Of a stretch of 64,000 bases of DNA, positions 10,990 to 23,844 are shown piece after piece (the stretch's first letter is position 1; every line of letters begins with the position of its first letter). Source of the DNA: Diphasiastrum complanatum. Taxonomy: Eukaryota; Streptophyta; Lycopodiopsida; Lycopodiales; Lycopodiaceae. The DNA is taken from NCBI GenBank assembly GCA_029204225.1, contig MU831911.1, positions 1 through 64,000 of the forward strand, given 5' to 3'. Position numbers and translations under genes: made by a program. The notes below the pieces were generated by a model that saw only the letters and a program-made list of their open reading frames with translations, ran no database searches and was not told the origin of the DNA.

Positions 10990-11690
10990 TTTAAAGGACG
11001 ACGCCTCCACAAGATAGCAAAAAGTTAAAGAAGATGCAATATTATTACAAAATGAAATCACGAAAAAGAGCACAAATGCTTGAGCAAAGACTTAGTGGAA
11101 CATCATTGTCATCAAGTTCTGGTGCCCAGCCTCGACCTAAACCGTAGGTACTATATAATTATTTGTTTAAAACTTAGGACTGTATTTATACACATATAAA
11201 TTAGCTTGTAACATTATCTAATCGTTTTTGTGATTGTAAAATGAAAATAGTATCAGCAGAGGTACAATGAAAAGATATATTGCTAGTGCAAACAATGCAA
11301 AGGACTGAAAATTCGAGAAAGGCGAATAGTGGCGCAACATCTGTGGTAGTTTGGAAAGCACATTGAGGAGCCCGATGTGGATTTGGAGGTACATTTTGAC
11401 AATTTCGTACTGTTCTTATCATACACATATTTATAGTTTTTTTGAAAAAAATAAAACTAATGCTTGTGTAATGTTTCACTCTTGTAGAATAATACATTGA
11501 TGTCAATGTCTTATAACACGTCGATTGACGATCTTATCAACAAGATAAGAAATATCGATTTTGGATTATCTTTGACATTGGACGAAGATCTTGTTGATGA
11601 TCATAATGATGTCACTAGTCACTACACACCTCATGATGTGGAAGTTATGCATCTTTCCATTTCGCACGTCACTCCACCACACCTCACATA
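10990..11690 (+). pseudogene. Possible N-terminal exons of the CACTA protein
   Basis: Three short stretches look coding but are not certain. The first, 10995-11146, is basic (KKLKKMQYYYKMKSRKRAQ) and Ser-rich and ends at TAG. The second, near 11268-11390, reads CKQCKGLKIRERR, QHLW, stop, FGKHIEEPDVDLE, resembling the Cys-containing transposase-associated domain that precedes TNP2 domains (C..C, HL...G) and carrying two TAG stops. The third, 11497-11691, is acidic. Introns of about 100-120 bp would be needed between them. They could instead belong to the SET-like relic downstream. Confidence 0.35.
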
Positions 11691-11935
11691 GATCTTTCCA
11701 TGGAATCTATTCATCCCACGATATCACCACACATAGATTCTATTCATCCCAAGACACCTCACATGGATTCTATTCATCTCACAACACCTCACGCAAATTC
11801 TACTATGGATTCTATTCATTCCACGATATCACCACACATCGATTCTATCTATCTCATGACACCTCACATCGATTCTATCCATCCCACAACACTCACATTG
11901 ATTTTATCCATCCCACATCACCTCACATACCTTGT
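11690..11935. repeat. Minisatellite, ~27-33-bp unit
   Basis: About eight copies of a unit like GATTCTATTCATCCCACGAC plus CACCTCACAT, with alternate units carrying CACGATATCACCACACAT. The translations (DSIHPT, FYSSHDTSH) only reflect the repeat. Confidence 0.85.
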
Positions 11936-12088
11936 GTAGAATCTCCTCTTCTTCCTATTCCATCTAGATTTACTCCATAAAAAAAAAAAATATGACTTGG
12001 ACGTATTTTGACAAGATTTGAAAATGAACAACTAAATTTACGTAATGTTGACTTATTTAAAAATGTTTTTAAAAAAAATTCATTGATT

Positions 12089-12735
12089 GAGTCTCCCCTT
12101 CCTCCCTACCTAGAAGCATTGGTTAAGCCCTTTGATAGAAAGAAATATTCATGTTAGCCTAATAGAGTACCACTACCATTATGTGAAACATCATTTTCAT
12201 ATTGGGGTCATATGTACATGATCAAGCCAAGTGAGCACTTTCCTAATGCGGGATTGGGTTTATTTTCTTTGACTAGCATTGATGTCCCCTTGAATAGTGT
12301 TGTCACATTAATGCCTTATATAAAACCTCCATACAATTGAGGTGATTGGCATACTCTATGTCATCACAATGGAGAATGCAGGTTTATGGCTTGAATGCCA
12401 ATGCTTGTTCTTTGAAAGAGCGACGTGTGCAAGAAGAGAATGTTTCGAAATCACATCGTATGTACATTGATGGGCGTCCAGAAAAATATGGCAATATTGC
12501 TGCATATATAAATAGTTCCATTGGGCACCCTTCATTAACTAATTGTGATTTCGAGGAATGTACCAATGGAAAGAAAGAATACTTTTCTAGGAACTCAAAA
12601 AGTACATACATAATGGTATGTGCAATAAGGCCCATTAAATGTGGTGGAGAGCTATTCATCAAATATAGCTTCAATCGCCCTCTTCCAAGATGTGTACAAA
12701 AGGCTTTGAGCCAAACTCAAGCATGTACCTTGTGA
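12089..12735 (+). pseudogene. SET-domain-like protein relic
   Basis: Two overlapping frames together resemble a SET (lysine methyltransferase) domain. The first frame, from 12089, reads SEHFPNAGLGLFSLTSID, then VVTLMPY, like the SET N-terminal 'GLGLFA..I..G..V..Y' block; it has in-frame stops at 12155 (TAG) and 12338 (TGA). After a frameshift, the second frame (12346-12735) reads EKYGNIAAYINSS, HPSLTNCDF, then VCAIRPIKCGGELFIKYSF, matching the C-terminal 'GN.A.fiNHS..PNc....v.A.r.I..GeEL...Y' block. The full NHS motif is degraded to NSS. It lies between the CACTA minisatellite and transposase in the same orientation. It may be a captured host gene fragment; it is not functional as it stands. 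Confidence 0.6.
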
Positions 12736-12894
12736 ATATCAAAATACATTTTATCTATTTAGTGAGAGCAAGTTAAATTGAATGTGAATTAATTGTTTTT
12801 TTAATATTTCATATGGCATGTCTTAATTTAAGATATGATGTTTGATTTGCATGTCTTAATTTTAGTTTTAATTTTTATGAATGACAATCTTATA

Positions 12895-15660
12895 TGTTAA
12901 TTTGTTTCCCATGTTTGAGGGACTATGAACTGTCATCTAGCTCTAGTGACGATGACAACAGTCACTCCATATCCAAAACAAGATTGGCATACGATGGGCC
13001 GCACATAAATCAACTATCACGTCATGAGCGTATGGGATTGAGAGCCATGATGAAAATAGATGAACAACAACGTGCCAAAGCAAATCAGTCTCGATCTTCT
13101 TCTTCTTCTTCTTCTTCTTCAGAATCAAGATCAAGTGCTGAAAATGATTTTTGCATTCAAGATGAAATTGAAATCATGAACAACTTGATAAATAACATCT
13201 ATGAGCATCATGATATGGAAGAACGCACTGAACATGATAGCGAATCATTTATTAGTGTCGAGGAAAAAAAATTGAGAGAAGAATCAAACACACCATTATA
13301 TCTAGGAGCAAAGACATCTCGTTTGGTTGCTTCGTTGCTTATATTGAACCTCCAAGCAAAATATAAATGGAGTGATACAAGTGTTACATCCTTATTTGGG
13401 TAAATAAGATTGAGATTTTTTTTTAAGAATTTAATAGATGTGTTGTTCAAGTCAAATGTTTTAGTTGGCTAAATGATCTTTTATTTTATACTATGAAAAT
13501 TCATTTCATTATGTATAGGTTATTGTGGAGACTACTCCTAGAAGGAAACACTATGTTAGATACAAGAGGTGAGGCACGAAAAATGTTGAGTGCAATGGGA
13601 ATGGACTATACATTGCATCATGCTTGTCCAAAAGATTGCATCTTATATCGTGGTGAGTATCGAGGGTTAAAAGCTTGTCCTATATGTGATACTCCTCGAT
13701 ATTGAGATGACTTACAAGGGACCACTATCCCATGCAAGGTGTTATGACACTTTCTAATAATCCCACGATTGCAACGATTCTTTCATTGCAAGTCTCTTGT
13801 AGAACTTGTGAATTGGCATGCAAGTCATTGTTCTTCGGATGAGATCATGAGAGTACCCTCAGACTCTCCTGCATGGTAACACATTGACAAAGAATATCCA
13901 TGTTTCGCAAGTGAAACAAGAAATATAAGATTTGGACTTGCAACAGACGAGGTTAACCCCTTTGGAAAAATGTCAAGCACGTGGTTTACTTGGCCAGTGG
14001 TGTTGGTCAACTATAACATTCCACCTTGGCTAAGCATCAAAAAAGAACATCTCATACTAGCACTTCTAATTCTTGGAAAATATAAAGTAAAAAATATGGA
14101 TATCTATTTTGCACCATTGATTGAGGAACTAGAACTTCTATGGAAGGGAGTCCAAGCATATGACATCTCAGGTCCACTTCAAGACAAAACATTTTTGTTG
14201 TGTGCGATGTTAATGTGGACTATGCATGACTATCCAGGATTGGGCAATTGTTCAGGTGACTATAAAATGAAATCATTTGTAATGTTTGTATATTTATTTT
14301 TTATGCATGCAATATTTATGCTTTAAAAGAATTCTATTTATAACACGAATTGGATTTGATTCTTTTAGGTTTTACAACTTCTAGATATCACGCGTGTCTC
14401 ATTTGTGGACCAAATATTGATGCTCGTCACTCACGTCATTTAAACAAAGTCGTGTATGAAAATCATCGCAAGTACTTGCATGATGAAAATCATCCATTTA
14501 GAAATGCTCATAGAAGAGGCTTTGGAGGAAGATCAGAAACAAGAATGCCTCCAAAGATAATGTCCGTGGCAGATTGGCACAAACTTTGGATTGAATCCGA
14601 GACTAAGCCAATCAATGGTATGAAAAGACTATCCATCTTTCATTGTTTACCATATTGGAATAACCTTTTGATCAATCACTTGCTTGATCAATATGGAAAC
14701 ACTTGGTGGGCGACAAAGACAGTATTTCTGCCAGGCAAGATCTACAAGAATCAAAAACAAAAAAAGAGGATTGGCCAAAATTATGTACTGATGGAAATAC
14801 CTATAATATTCCAAGAGCCCCTTGGATTCTTACGAAAGAAGAGTCTAAGTACGTATGGTCAGTCATTTGCGAAATGAGAACACCAACGGGCTTTGCTCAT
14901 TCACTACGAACATTATTCACAGCTGAAGGAAAACTCCATGGTCTAAAATCTCACGATTGGTTGAAGATGGTCGAGTACATATTTCCAATGTGCATTCGTG
15001 GCTGTCTAACTGATCAACTTCGTGATGCCATTTACAAATTAGCATCCATTGTCAGGTACTTAATTTTTTTTGTTTAGATCGATATCTTATGAAATTTAGT
15101 GTTTTTTTTCTAATACAAGTTTGATAAAATAATATGAACGTACTAAAATCTGGTTATACTACAAACATGATGTAGATGGATGTGTGGTAAGGAGATTCGT
15201 GAGATAGACGTGCAAACAAAGCAAGAAGATATGGTGGAGGTTGTATGTATGCTTGAGAGGGATTTTCCAACTTCTATCCTAGACATACAGGTGTATCTTC
15301 TTGTGCACTTGGTCCAAGAAGTTGGTATTGTCGGTCTTGTGCACTCAATGTATAATACACTTAAATTTGATTTTAGTAGTTTCAATAAATGTAGTGTGAT
15401 TCTTTCAAATTATAAATAACAGAATGTTCTCATTGATGTGTTAAAATTTTCTGTAGGTGGATGTTTTTCTTGGAGCGATTCATGAGAGTGTTGAAAGATT
15501 TTGTGCGTCAGAAGGCAAGGCCAGAGAGAAGCATGTCAGAGGGATGGTTAGTGCAAGAATCTCTATTTTATGTTACCGAAGTTTTGTTTCAAATATATCC
15601 ATCTGCTCCACGACTATGGCATGATGAGGAAAGCAATGAGGTGAAAGGTGAAAAACCTCA
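12895..15660 (+). pseudogene. TNP2-type CACTA transposase, N-terminal and central part
   Basis: The order follows TNP2 transposases. Exon 12895-13400 has a Ser-rich linker, then SNTPLYLGAKTSRLVASLL and KYKWSDTSVTSL. From about 13519 come YTLHHACPKDCILYRGEYRG and CPICDTPRY, then PFGKMSSTWFTWPVVLVNYN, PPWLSIKKEHL, IYFAPLIEELELLW and MLMWTMHDYPGLGN up to about 14256. From about 14369 come RYHACLICGPN and HRKYLHDENHPFRNAHRR, then after a frameshift near 14705 GLKSHDWLKM and IRGCLTDQLRDA, then LLVHLVQEVG (about 15290) and MFFLERFMRVLKDFV (about 15460). Stops at 13703 (TGA), 13745 (TGA) and 13877 (TAA) sit in an otherwise continuous frame. Copia element B enters at 15690. Confidence 0.88.
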
Positions 15661-15689
15661 AGGTATGGGTAGTCTTAAAAAAATGACAC

Positions 15690-16369
15690 TGTTAAAAATT
15701 CACAATTCTAGCTTGACTAGTTTTGGTCATATGACTTGTAAATAGTTAGATGGTCATGATGTGGCTTGTCACACGTGCCAAATAGCATAGGATTCCATTC
15801 ATAAGGATGTTCTCAAGTAGACCTAAGTGTTAGAACCTTTGGATTGAGTCCAGATTATGCTTAGATACAAGGGAGAAAAAATAGGAGCTATTTTTGGTAA
15901 TTTTTGCATTGTTGAGGGATCTCCAAGATTCCAACCCTAACTTGGTAGGGATGAAAGATCCACCAAAATTAGCATTAGGGATAGGTTTAGGGATACTCAT
16001 ACCTGCCCAAAACCGTGATGGATCATGTATATATAGGTGATGATATCTCACCAAAATCAATCAAGCAATTTCATGTTTTTTCTCTCATAATGCTGCAATT
16101 GCTCTCTATGTTCATAATTGTTTGAGTACTTGTGATTACTAATGATTATAGGATTGAATGTATCTGGTGTACAGTACTCAGACTGTGGGAGGCCGTACTT
16201 TCACACGTGTGAAGCCTTCTTCAAGGATTTGGGCCATTTAGTGAGGTTCAAGCATAGATTTTTGGTGGATTTTGATGGTTCAACTTGTGCTAATCTTATG
16301 AAATCATAATCTATTGTTTCCCTCATCATTTCAAGTGTTTTAGGATTCTTATTTGCTTTAATTTTTACA
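15690..16369 (+). repeat. 5' LTR of element B
   Basis: TG...CA termini. A TATA-like TATATATA at 16028-16035 and the palindrome TTCACACGTGTGAA at 16200-16213 lie in the expected promoter and leader part. Confidence 0.95.
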
Positions 16370-16381
16370 TGGTATCAGAGC
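16370..16381 (+). other. Primer-binding site of element B
   Basis: TGGTATCAGAGC, complementary to initiator tRNA-Met, directly after the LTR. Confidence 0.9.
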
Positions 16382-17180
16382 CTAAAGGCTGAAATGAGCT
16401 AAATCTTTGGTTTTCATTCAATTTGATCACAATTTTTGATCTAAATCTTGTGTAGATTGGATCTTAGCATCTACTATTGATTCTAGAACTCAAAGTGAGT
16501 CAAATACATTGGAGATTGGTGTTGTGTGACTTCATTTGCAGGTTTTTAGGTGTCTAAAACCAGAGGCAAAGTTGAATTCAATTCACATTACCAAGATAGC
16601 AAGTTTTGGTTGCTCCAAGCATTGATTTCTAAGCGAGTTTTGGAGGTGATTTCATAGAGGAGGCTTTCTAGCATTCAAGGAGAGGGAAGATCAGAGTTTT
16701 GGGGACTCTTCAAGGCTGTTCTAAGGTGTAGTAGACACCTCCTAAAGTGATTTAGGTTCAGTCCAACCATTGCTTGACTTATGCACCAAATTAGATCAAT
16801 TTTTCATCAATTTTGATCATTTTTTGCTTGTGATTGGATAGTAGATTGTGTTGCATCCTCATTAAGTTCCATTTAAATCTTTTACAAGTGATTTTGGAAG
16901 TATATTAGGTTGCTGAAATTCACTCTTGACCAGATCATTTGGAAGCTTTAATGTTCTTTATAGAAAGAGGGGCAATTCTACTAGTATTGTCTACTTCAAT
17001 CAAGCAAGTGCATTGTTTCTAGTATTCTATGATTTGATTTTGTTAGAAATCATTCTTAGATCTTTATGGGAAGTCTATTACTGATCTTTTCAAGTCCCTA
17101 AGAAGTGGGATAAGATAGACCTTCAATCAAATCAATAGAAGTAACCTTCATTTGTGTCAAGTCCTTGATTAGGAGACTAG

Positions 17181-20100
17181 ATGGCATCTATAAATGCATA
17201 TCTTTTGGATACTAATGAAAGGCTCAACAAAACTAACTATTCCATATGGAAAGTTAGAATGGAATCTATCATGATCATGCAAGATCTAATGGAAATTGTA
17301 AATGGTAAGGAGGGTGAACCTATTCATCCTCAAGAAAAAGCCAAATACATCAAGAGGTGCAATGTTGCACTACATTGCATAAAAATGAATGTTGCAAATG
17401 AACTCTTAAGAGAGGTAGGAGATTGCACTTCAGCTCAAGATGCTTGGGAGACTTTGCAAAAGGTCTATGAATCCAAGAACCAAACTAGAATGTTAGCTTT
17501 GAAGAATCAAATCTATAGAAGCTATCAAAAGAAAGGAGAGAGTGCACATACTTTTGTCCTAAGAGTAAAGGAATTGAACAAAGAGCTAGCCTTTATAGGT
17601 ACCCTATCAAGGATGAAGAGCTTGTTCAACTCATATTTAATGGACTAAGCTTTGAATTTGACAATTTGGTTCAGGGATATGCAATTATGGGTAAGCAACC
17701 CATACTTGAAAAACTCCAAGGCACACTCATGGCCGAGGAATCAAGAAGGATCCAAATGCAAGAGAGGATGGATAGGCTTTCCATCCAAGGTGGAGATGAC
17801 CAAGCTCTCTTCACCAAAGGCAAAGGCAAGTCCAAAGGCAAAGGATCAACATTCAAGAAGTCTACAAAGCTTGAGGATCAAGAAGGACCCCCAAAGGCAT
17901 CTCCATCAACCACCAAAGTCAAGAAGGACAAATCAAAGGTGAAGTGCTACTATTGTAGCAAGATGGGGCATTATGCCTCAGAATGCTTCAAGAGGAAGCA
18001 AGATCAAAGCCAAGCCAACATGAGCAAAGAGGAGGAGGAGGAGAGTTCACATGAGGACTCTCTCATGATGTCCATATTTTCTTCAACAAGCTTCAAAGGA
18101 GAAGATCCTTGGTGGATTGACTCGGGTGCTAGTTCACACATGACTAGTAAAAGGGAGTTTTTCTCTTCTCTCTTATCTTATGATGGACCTATAAAGTCTA
18201 TCTCTAGCTTGTAAGATTGAAGGAGTTGGTAGCATTCCCCTTTGCTTAGGATCTTCCAAAAAGATCAACATAGAAGGTGTTTTGTACATTCCTACAATAA
18301 CAAAGAATCTACTAAGTGTTGGCCAAATGGTAGACAATGGTTTCAATGTTGACTTTGCTTCAAATGAATGTTTCATCAAGAATAAGAGTAAGATAGTGGC
18401 TAGGGGCACTAAACTTGGAAAACTTTATAAGCTGGATGCATTTGTGGATACTAATGTTGTCATGTTGGCCGAGAAGAGCAAGATATCTACCTTTACTTTA
18501 TGGCACAAAAGACTTGGACATGTCAACTTGGATTCCATGGAGGCTATGATCAAGGAGGAGTATGCTTTAGGCCTACCAAGGTCTATTGGGAAGGAAGACA
18601 AGGTTTGTGAAGCTTGTGCCTTATCCAAGGCACATAAGAAGGTGTTTCCTAACTCCATCACAAAGTCATCTCATCCTCTTGAACTCATACACTCGGATGT
18701 GCACATTGCTAGCACCAAATCTAATGGAGGTTCATCCATGTTTTTAACCTTCATTGATGACTACTCAAGATATTGTTGGGTGTTCTTACTTTCCTTCAAG
18801 TCTCAAGTATTTGATACTTTTGTAAAGTTCAATTTGTTTGTGGAAAAGCATCATAATCATAGCATCAAGATTCTTAGAAGTGACAATGGTGGAGAATTCA
18901 TCTCCAATGAGTTCAAGGCCTTTTGTGAGGAGGAAGGGATCAAGAAAGAGACTTCTTGTACTTACACTCCTCAACAAAATGGAGTTGCTGAAAGAAGGAA
19001 TAGAACATTATGTGAATGTTCTAAGGCTTTAAGATTAGATGCTTGTTTGCCCAAATCCTTTTGGGGTGAGTCTCTTGTATGTGCAAACTACTTGATGAAT
19101 AGGATGTCTTGCAAAGCAATTGAAGGCAAAACTCCTTATGAGATGTTGTATGGAAAGAAACCCAATCTTAATCACTTGAAAGTTTTTGGGTGTATATGTT
19201 ATGTGCATGTGCCATTGGAAACAAGAACCAAGGAGGATCCATCTTCCACAAGAGCGATCATGCTTGGATATGCAAGCTCAAGCAAGGGCTACAAAGTCTA
19301 TCTCCCATCCTTGAACAAATTTGTTGTTTCAAGGGATGTCATCTTTGATGAACATCATATGCATATGCTTGAAGAAGGATCAAGTGCTCCAACAATCAAG
19401 AAGAAGATGGCCGAGGAGCAAGATCTTGGTTTTGAGGAGGAGCTCATGGAGGAGCAAGCACCAAACCCACCTATCACACCAAGGAGATCTTCAAGGGCAA
19501 AAGTGGAGCCATCAAGGCTCACATATCAAGGCAAAGGACAGCAAGTTGAGGGTATCTCATCCACTTCTTATGCTTTATCTAGTTTTGAAGAACCGTATAG
19601 TGTTGAAGATGCATTGAACTCCAAAGAATGGTATAAAGCTATGTTGGATGAGTATGATGCCTTGATTGAGAATGAAACTTGGTTGCTTGTTGAGAGACCT
19701 CAAAGGAATGTAATAGGATGCAAGTGGGTCTTCAAGCTTAAGTTGAATGCAAATGGGAGTGTTAACAAACATAAAGCAAGATTAGTTGCAAAAGGTTATG
19801 CTCAAGAGAGAGGGATAGACTATGAGGAAACTTTTTGCACCTGTGGCCAAGATGGTCACAATAAGACTAATCATTGCACTTGCATCACATTTTGGATGGA
19901 TTCTATGTCAAATGGATGTCTCCAATGCTTTCTTGAATGGTTTTTTGGAAGAGGATATCTATATGGAGCAGCCATAACGGTTCATCAAGCATGGAATGGA
20001 GAACAAAGTATGCCATCTCCAAAGAAGCATCTATGGCTTGAAGCAAGCCTCGAGATCTTGGAATTCAAGACTACATTGCTATCTTATTTCACTTTCTTTT

Positions 20101-20436
20101 GTTCAAAGTGAATATGATCCCACTCTTTACATTAAGTTTGATGATGTTGGTATTGTACTTTTACTCATTTATGTAGATGACATCATCATTAGTGGAAATA
20201 GTGTTGATGGTATTGAAAAAATCAAGATAGATCTATCCTTAGAGTTCAAGATGGTAGATCTAGGGTGTCTTCACTTCATCTTAGGCATAGAAGTACTTAG
20301 AGGGTCTGATTTTATCTTTATAAGTCAAGTAAACTATGCTCAAAGTCTTTTGAAGAAGTTTAAGATGGAAGTATGCAAAAGTGTTGACACACCAATGGAG
20401 CAAGATGTAAAAGTGCCAAATGAAGATGATGAAAGA
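17181..20436 (+). pseudogene. gag-pol of element B, part before D
   Basis: Starts ATG at 17181 (gag, TNYSIWKVRMESIMIMQDL). A frameshift near 17600 moves gag into the frame carrying the CCHC knuckle (CYYCSKMGHYASEC, about 17947) and protease (WWIDSGASSHMT, about 18110). A small lesion near 18205 shifts the frame again; from there GAG-pre-integrase (LWHKRLGHVNLDSM), integrase (HSDVH, RSDNGGEF, NGVAERRNRTL) and the start of RT are continuous. A one-base insertion near 19832 and a TAA near 19976 break RT; the correct frame resumes with YGLKQASRSW and LLIYVDDIIISG (about 20160). D is inserted at 20437 after the RT core. The remainder continues at 32611. Confidence 0.92.
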
Positions 20437-21091
20437 TGTGAAAAATACAGATCCTAAGTGGATCTAAACTCCAAGATCATTGGCTTGAATGCTTGCACTC
20501 CAAACTACATAAGCTAGGAATTGGCAACACATTCTATGCTACCTAGAATGCAAAGAACTTGATCAAAAAGCATTTATCACAAATGGAAACTTCCATAAAC
20601 ATCAAGTGCGGCCCAAAATAGCATTATACAGTCCATAATACATCAGCCTATCACTTTTGGAAAGCACCTAAGATCATACACAATAGCTTGAAGACAATAC
20701 ACACAACAATGCTCTCAATGGAGGAAGAAACAATGACAATGATCTATTGATCTCAATGAAGCATACAAAAGGTTTCTCCAACCTGTTCTCCACGACTTCC
20801 CTACTATTTATGGATGAGGAAGATGACTCTCTCTCCTCTCTCTAGAAGGTACTTGACCCTAGATATTCCCTATATAGGAAAAATAGCTAAAAATGGCTTA
20901 TATGACCAAAATACATCAAAATGGTCTCATTTTGAAGGGTATGAAGTTTGACACTTCATCATACTGAAAAAATACAGTAAATAAAAACATTGTGGCCTGG
21001 TTCACACGTGTGAAACTCCAGAACCAAAACTATTTACAATTTTAGCCAATTTAGGCCTCAAACTAGCTAGGAAATGTTGACAATTTTCACA
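20437..21091 (-). repeat. 3' LTR of element D
   Basis: 655 bp. TTCACACGTGTGAA at 21001-21014. The adjoining CTCCCTCTTC (21092-21101) is the polypurine tract read on the minus strand. Confidence 0.95.
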
Positions 21092-23179
21092 CTCCCTCTT
21101 CAACATTGGATGCTAGTTTCAACATAGTCTTTGAGCACATTCCAAGATTAGATCTATGCATTAAATATAGGTCCTTTCCCAATGGTTTGGTGAAGATATC
21201 AGCCACACACTCCTTTGAAGAGACATGTTGAAGCTCCACCTCTTTGGCAATGACTTGATCTCTCACAAAATGGTGAGCAATCTCAATGTGCTTGCTCCTT
21301 GCATGAAAAACAGGATTGCTTGCCAAGCTTTGGGCTGAAAGGTTATCACAAAGTATGATTGGAGTCTTCTCTGGTTCCAGCAAGTGAAGATCCAATAACA
21401 TCCTCTTGATCCAAAGAATCTCCTTGGTGCATGTTGTTAATGCCTTGTACTCGGCTTCGGTGGAAGATAGAGAGATAGTTGGTTGCTTCTTTGATAGCCA
21501 TGAGACCACTCCATCTCCAAGATAGATTGCAAAGGCACTTGTTGACTTCCTATCCATTTGATCACCTGCAAAATCTGAATCTGAAAATCCACAAAGGTTA
21601 GGTGTAGTACCTCCATACAAGATGCCAAAATCTCTAGATCCCGAGATGTATCTAAGTACTCTCTTTCCTAGCTTCCAATGAGCCTCACTAGGATCTTGCA
21701 TAAATTGACTTAGTTTACCAACCACAAAGCTTAGATCAGGTCTTGTGATGGTTAACCATATAAGAGATCCTATTAGCTTTCTATAGAGAGTAATGTCCTT
21801 GAAGGATCTTTCATTACTTCTTGTAGTTAGCTTTACATTTGATTCCATAGGAGTAGAAACAACTTTACAATCTTCCATATGAAACCTTTTTAGAATAGAG
21901 TTAACATACTTTTCTTGACATATGAATGTAGATTTAGAAGTTCTAATAATCTCTATTCCTAAGATATAATGAAGTTTACCAAGATCTTGAATTTCAAACT
22001 CTCTTTTGAGTGCCATCTTGATTTCATCTATATCTAGATTGTTACCACCACTTAAGATAATGTCATCAACATAGATCAAAAGTAAAGTGATATCATTTTC
22101 ATTCAATCTAAAGTAGAGAGAATGATCATACTCACTCATAACAAAGTTTTGAGAAAGTAAGAAGGAATTGAGCTTAGCATACCAACTCCTTGGTGCTTGC
22201 TTTAGCCCATACAAACTCTTTTGGAGATAGCACACATGATTAGGCTCATCATGTGAAACATAGCCCTCGGGTTGCTCCATGTAAATATCTTCTTCAAGAT
22301 CACCATTCAAGAAGGCATTAGTAACATCCATTTGCCACATATCCCAATCATAAAGAGTTGCAAGAGAGATTAGGATTCGAATAGTTACCATCTTTGCCAC
22401 GGGTGCAAAGGTCTCATCATAGTCAATACCATATTCTTGAGCATACCCCTTTGCCACCAACCTTGCCTTGTACTTGTTGATTGATCCATCTTGATTTGTC
22501 TTGATCTTGAAGATCCACTTACAACCAATTGCCTTCTTGTCCTTTGGAAGCTTTACCAACCTCCATGTGTTGCTTTTGATGAGTGCTTGATGCTCATGAT
22601 CCATGGCTTGGATCCATTCCTTCTTTTGAATTGCTTCACCTACACAAGTTGGTTCATCAAAAGAGGTAAGAAAAGCAAAGTTAGAGTTGTCCACCACTTG
22701 CTTTCCTTTTTCATCATAGGTTAGCCTTGATGGCTTAGCCCTTTGCCTTTGAGTCTTCCTTGAAGTTTGCTTTGGAGTGGCATCTCCATCTTCATCCAAG
22801 ACATCTTGCACATCATGATGATTAGTAGGCACATCAACATCAACATCAACAACATTGGAAACATTCTCTTCATGAAAGATGACATCCCTACTTATGACAA
22901 CTTTCTTTGTAGAAGGAATGTACACTTTGTAAGCCTTGCTTACTTCACTATAGCCAACAAACACACCCTTCTTTGATGAAGGATCTTCTTTAGTTCTATC
23001 ATCAAGTGTGATATTGACAAAACATGTACATCCAAAGATCCTACAATGCTTGACACTCGGTCTTCTACCATAAAGAACCTCATGAGGAGTTTTACCATCC
23101 AAGGAAGCACTTGTCCATCTATTACATAGATAGTTAGCACATGCTAAAGCTTCCCCCCAAAAAGACTTAGCAAGATTAG
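21087..23179 (-). pseudogene. pol of element D, C-terminal half (integrase end, RT, RNase H)
   Basis: Reading from 23179 down, the frame carries the end of integrase (KSFWGEALACANYLCNRW), the linker with IGCKWIFKIKTNQDGSINKY, reverse transcriptase (WQMDVTNAFLNGDL, YGLKQAPRSWYAKL, LLIYVDDIILSGG) and RNase H (GFSDSDFAGD, SSTEAEYKALTTCTKEILWI, SKHIEIAHHFVRD). The stop TGA at 21087-21089 falls within the first five bases of the LTR. No internal stop or frameshift is seen. It is separated from its N-terminal half (29041-30906) only by element E. Confidence 0.93.
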
Positions 23180-23832
23180 TGTGAAAAATTGTCAACTAGT
23201 AGTATTTTCCTAACTTGAGATTTTGTAGGCCTATGGCCAAATAAAAGTTAGAGATAGGTTCATACATGTATGTAGAGGCCCAAAGTATGTGTACACTACT
23301 TTTGAGGTCACATTAATTAGAGGAGGTCGAGTGTGGAGCTCTTCTATTGGCTCATAATTTGGTGCATTCCTATTTGACCAAATTTCTAGGTATATGGGTG
23401 AATCCTATTGGACCCCAATTTTAGCCTATCATAAGACAAGTGGCCAAGAGGCACTATGGCTGCTATAAATAGCCATCTCCACGAGTATGTACACATCTCA
23501 TTTTCATTCTATTGAATGAATGTTATGCTCTTTGAAGGTCCATCTTCTTCTCTCTCACTTTTTTGTTCATATCTTGCATTCTAGCCACTAGAATTGTGAT
23601 TTCTTTGTTGCTATGGCTTCACACGTGTGAAATGCAGGTTGTAGGCTCTGAAGTACGGACAGGGACAGCAAGTTTCTGTTTGTGGAAGCTTATGATCAGA
23701 TTTTGATGTTTAGTTGATGTTTAGTATGCTTAACATCACAATTTCTATCATTTTTTCAATCTAGATGTGCATAACTTCCATGGCCAAGATCTTTATGAAA
23801 CTTTAGCATCTTTTGGATCTGAGTTTTTCACA
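23180..23832 (+). repeat. 5' LTR of element E
   Basis: Starts TGTGAAAAATTGTC and ends TTTTTCACA. TATA box CTATAAATAG at 23463-23472; palindrome TTCACACGTGTGAA at 23618-23631, about 150 bp downstream. Confidence 0.96.
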
Positions 23833-23844
23833 TGGTATCAGAGC
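23833..23844 (+). other. Primer-binding site of element E
   Basis: TGGTATCAGAGC directly follows the LTR and matches the initiator tRNA-Met complement. Confidence 0.92.

Noticed and set aside
11591-11980. Open frames of the DSIHPT / FYSSHDTSH type
   Set aside because: They are translations of a ~30-bp minisatellite in two frames; no protein family is indicated.
12895-13403. The Ser-rich frame as an independent host gene
   Set aside because: Its C-terminal part (PLYLGAKTSRLVASLL, KYKWSDTSVTSL) matches the start of TNP2 transposases and continues into the next exon.
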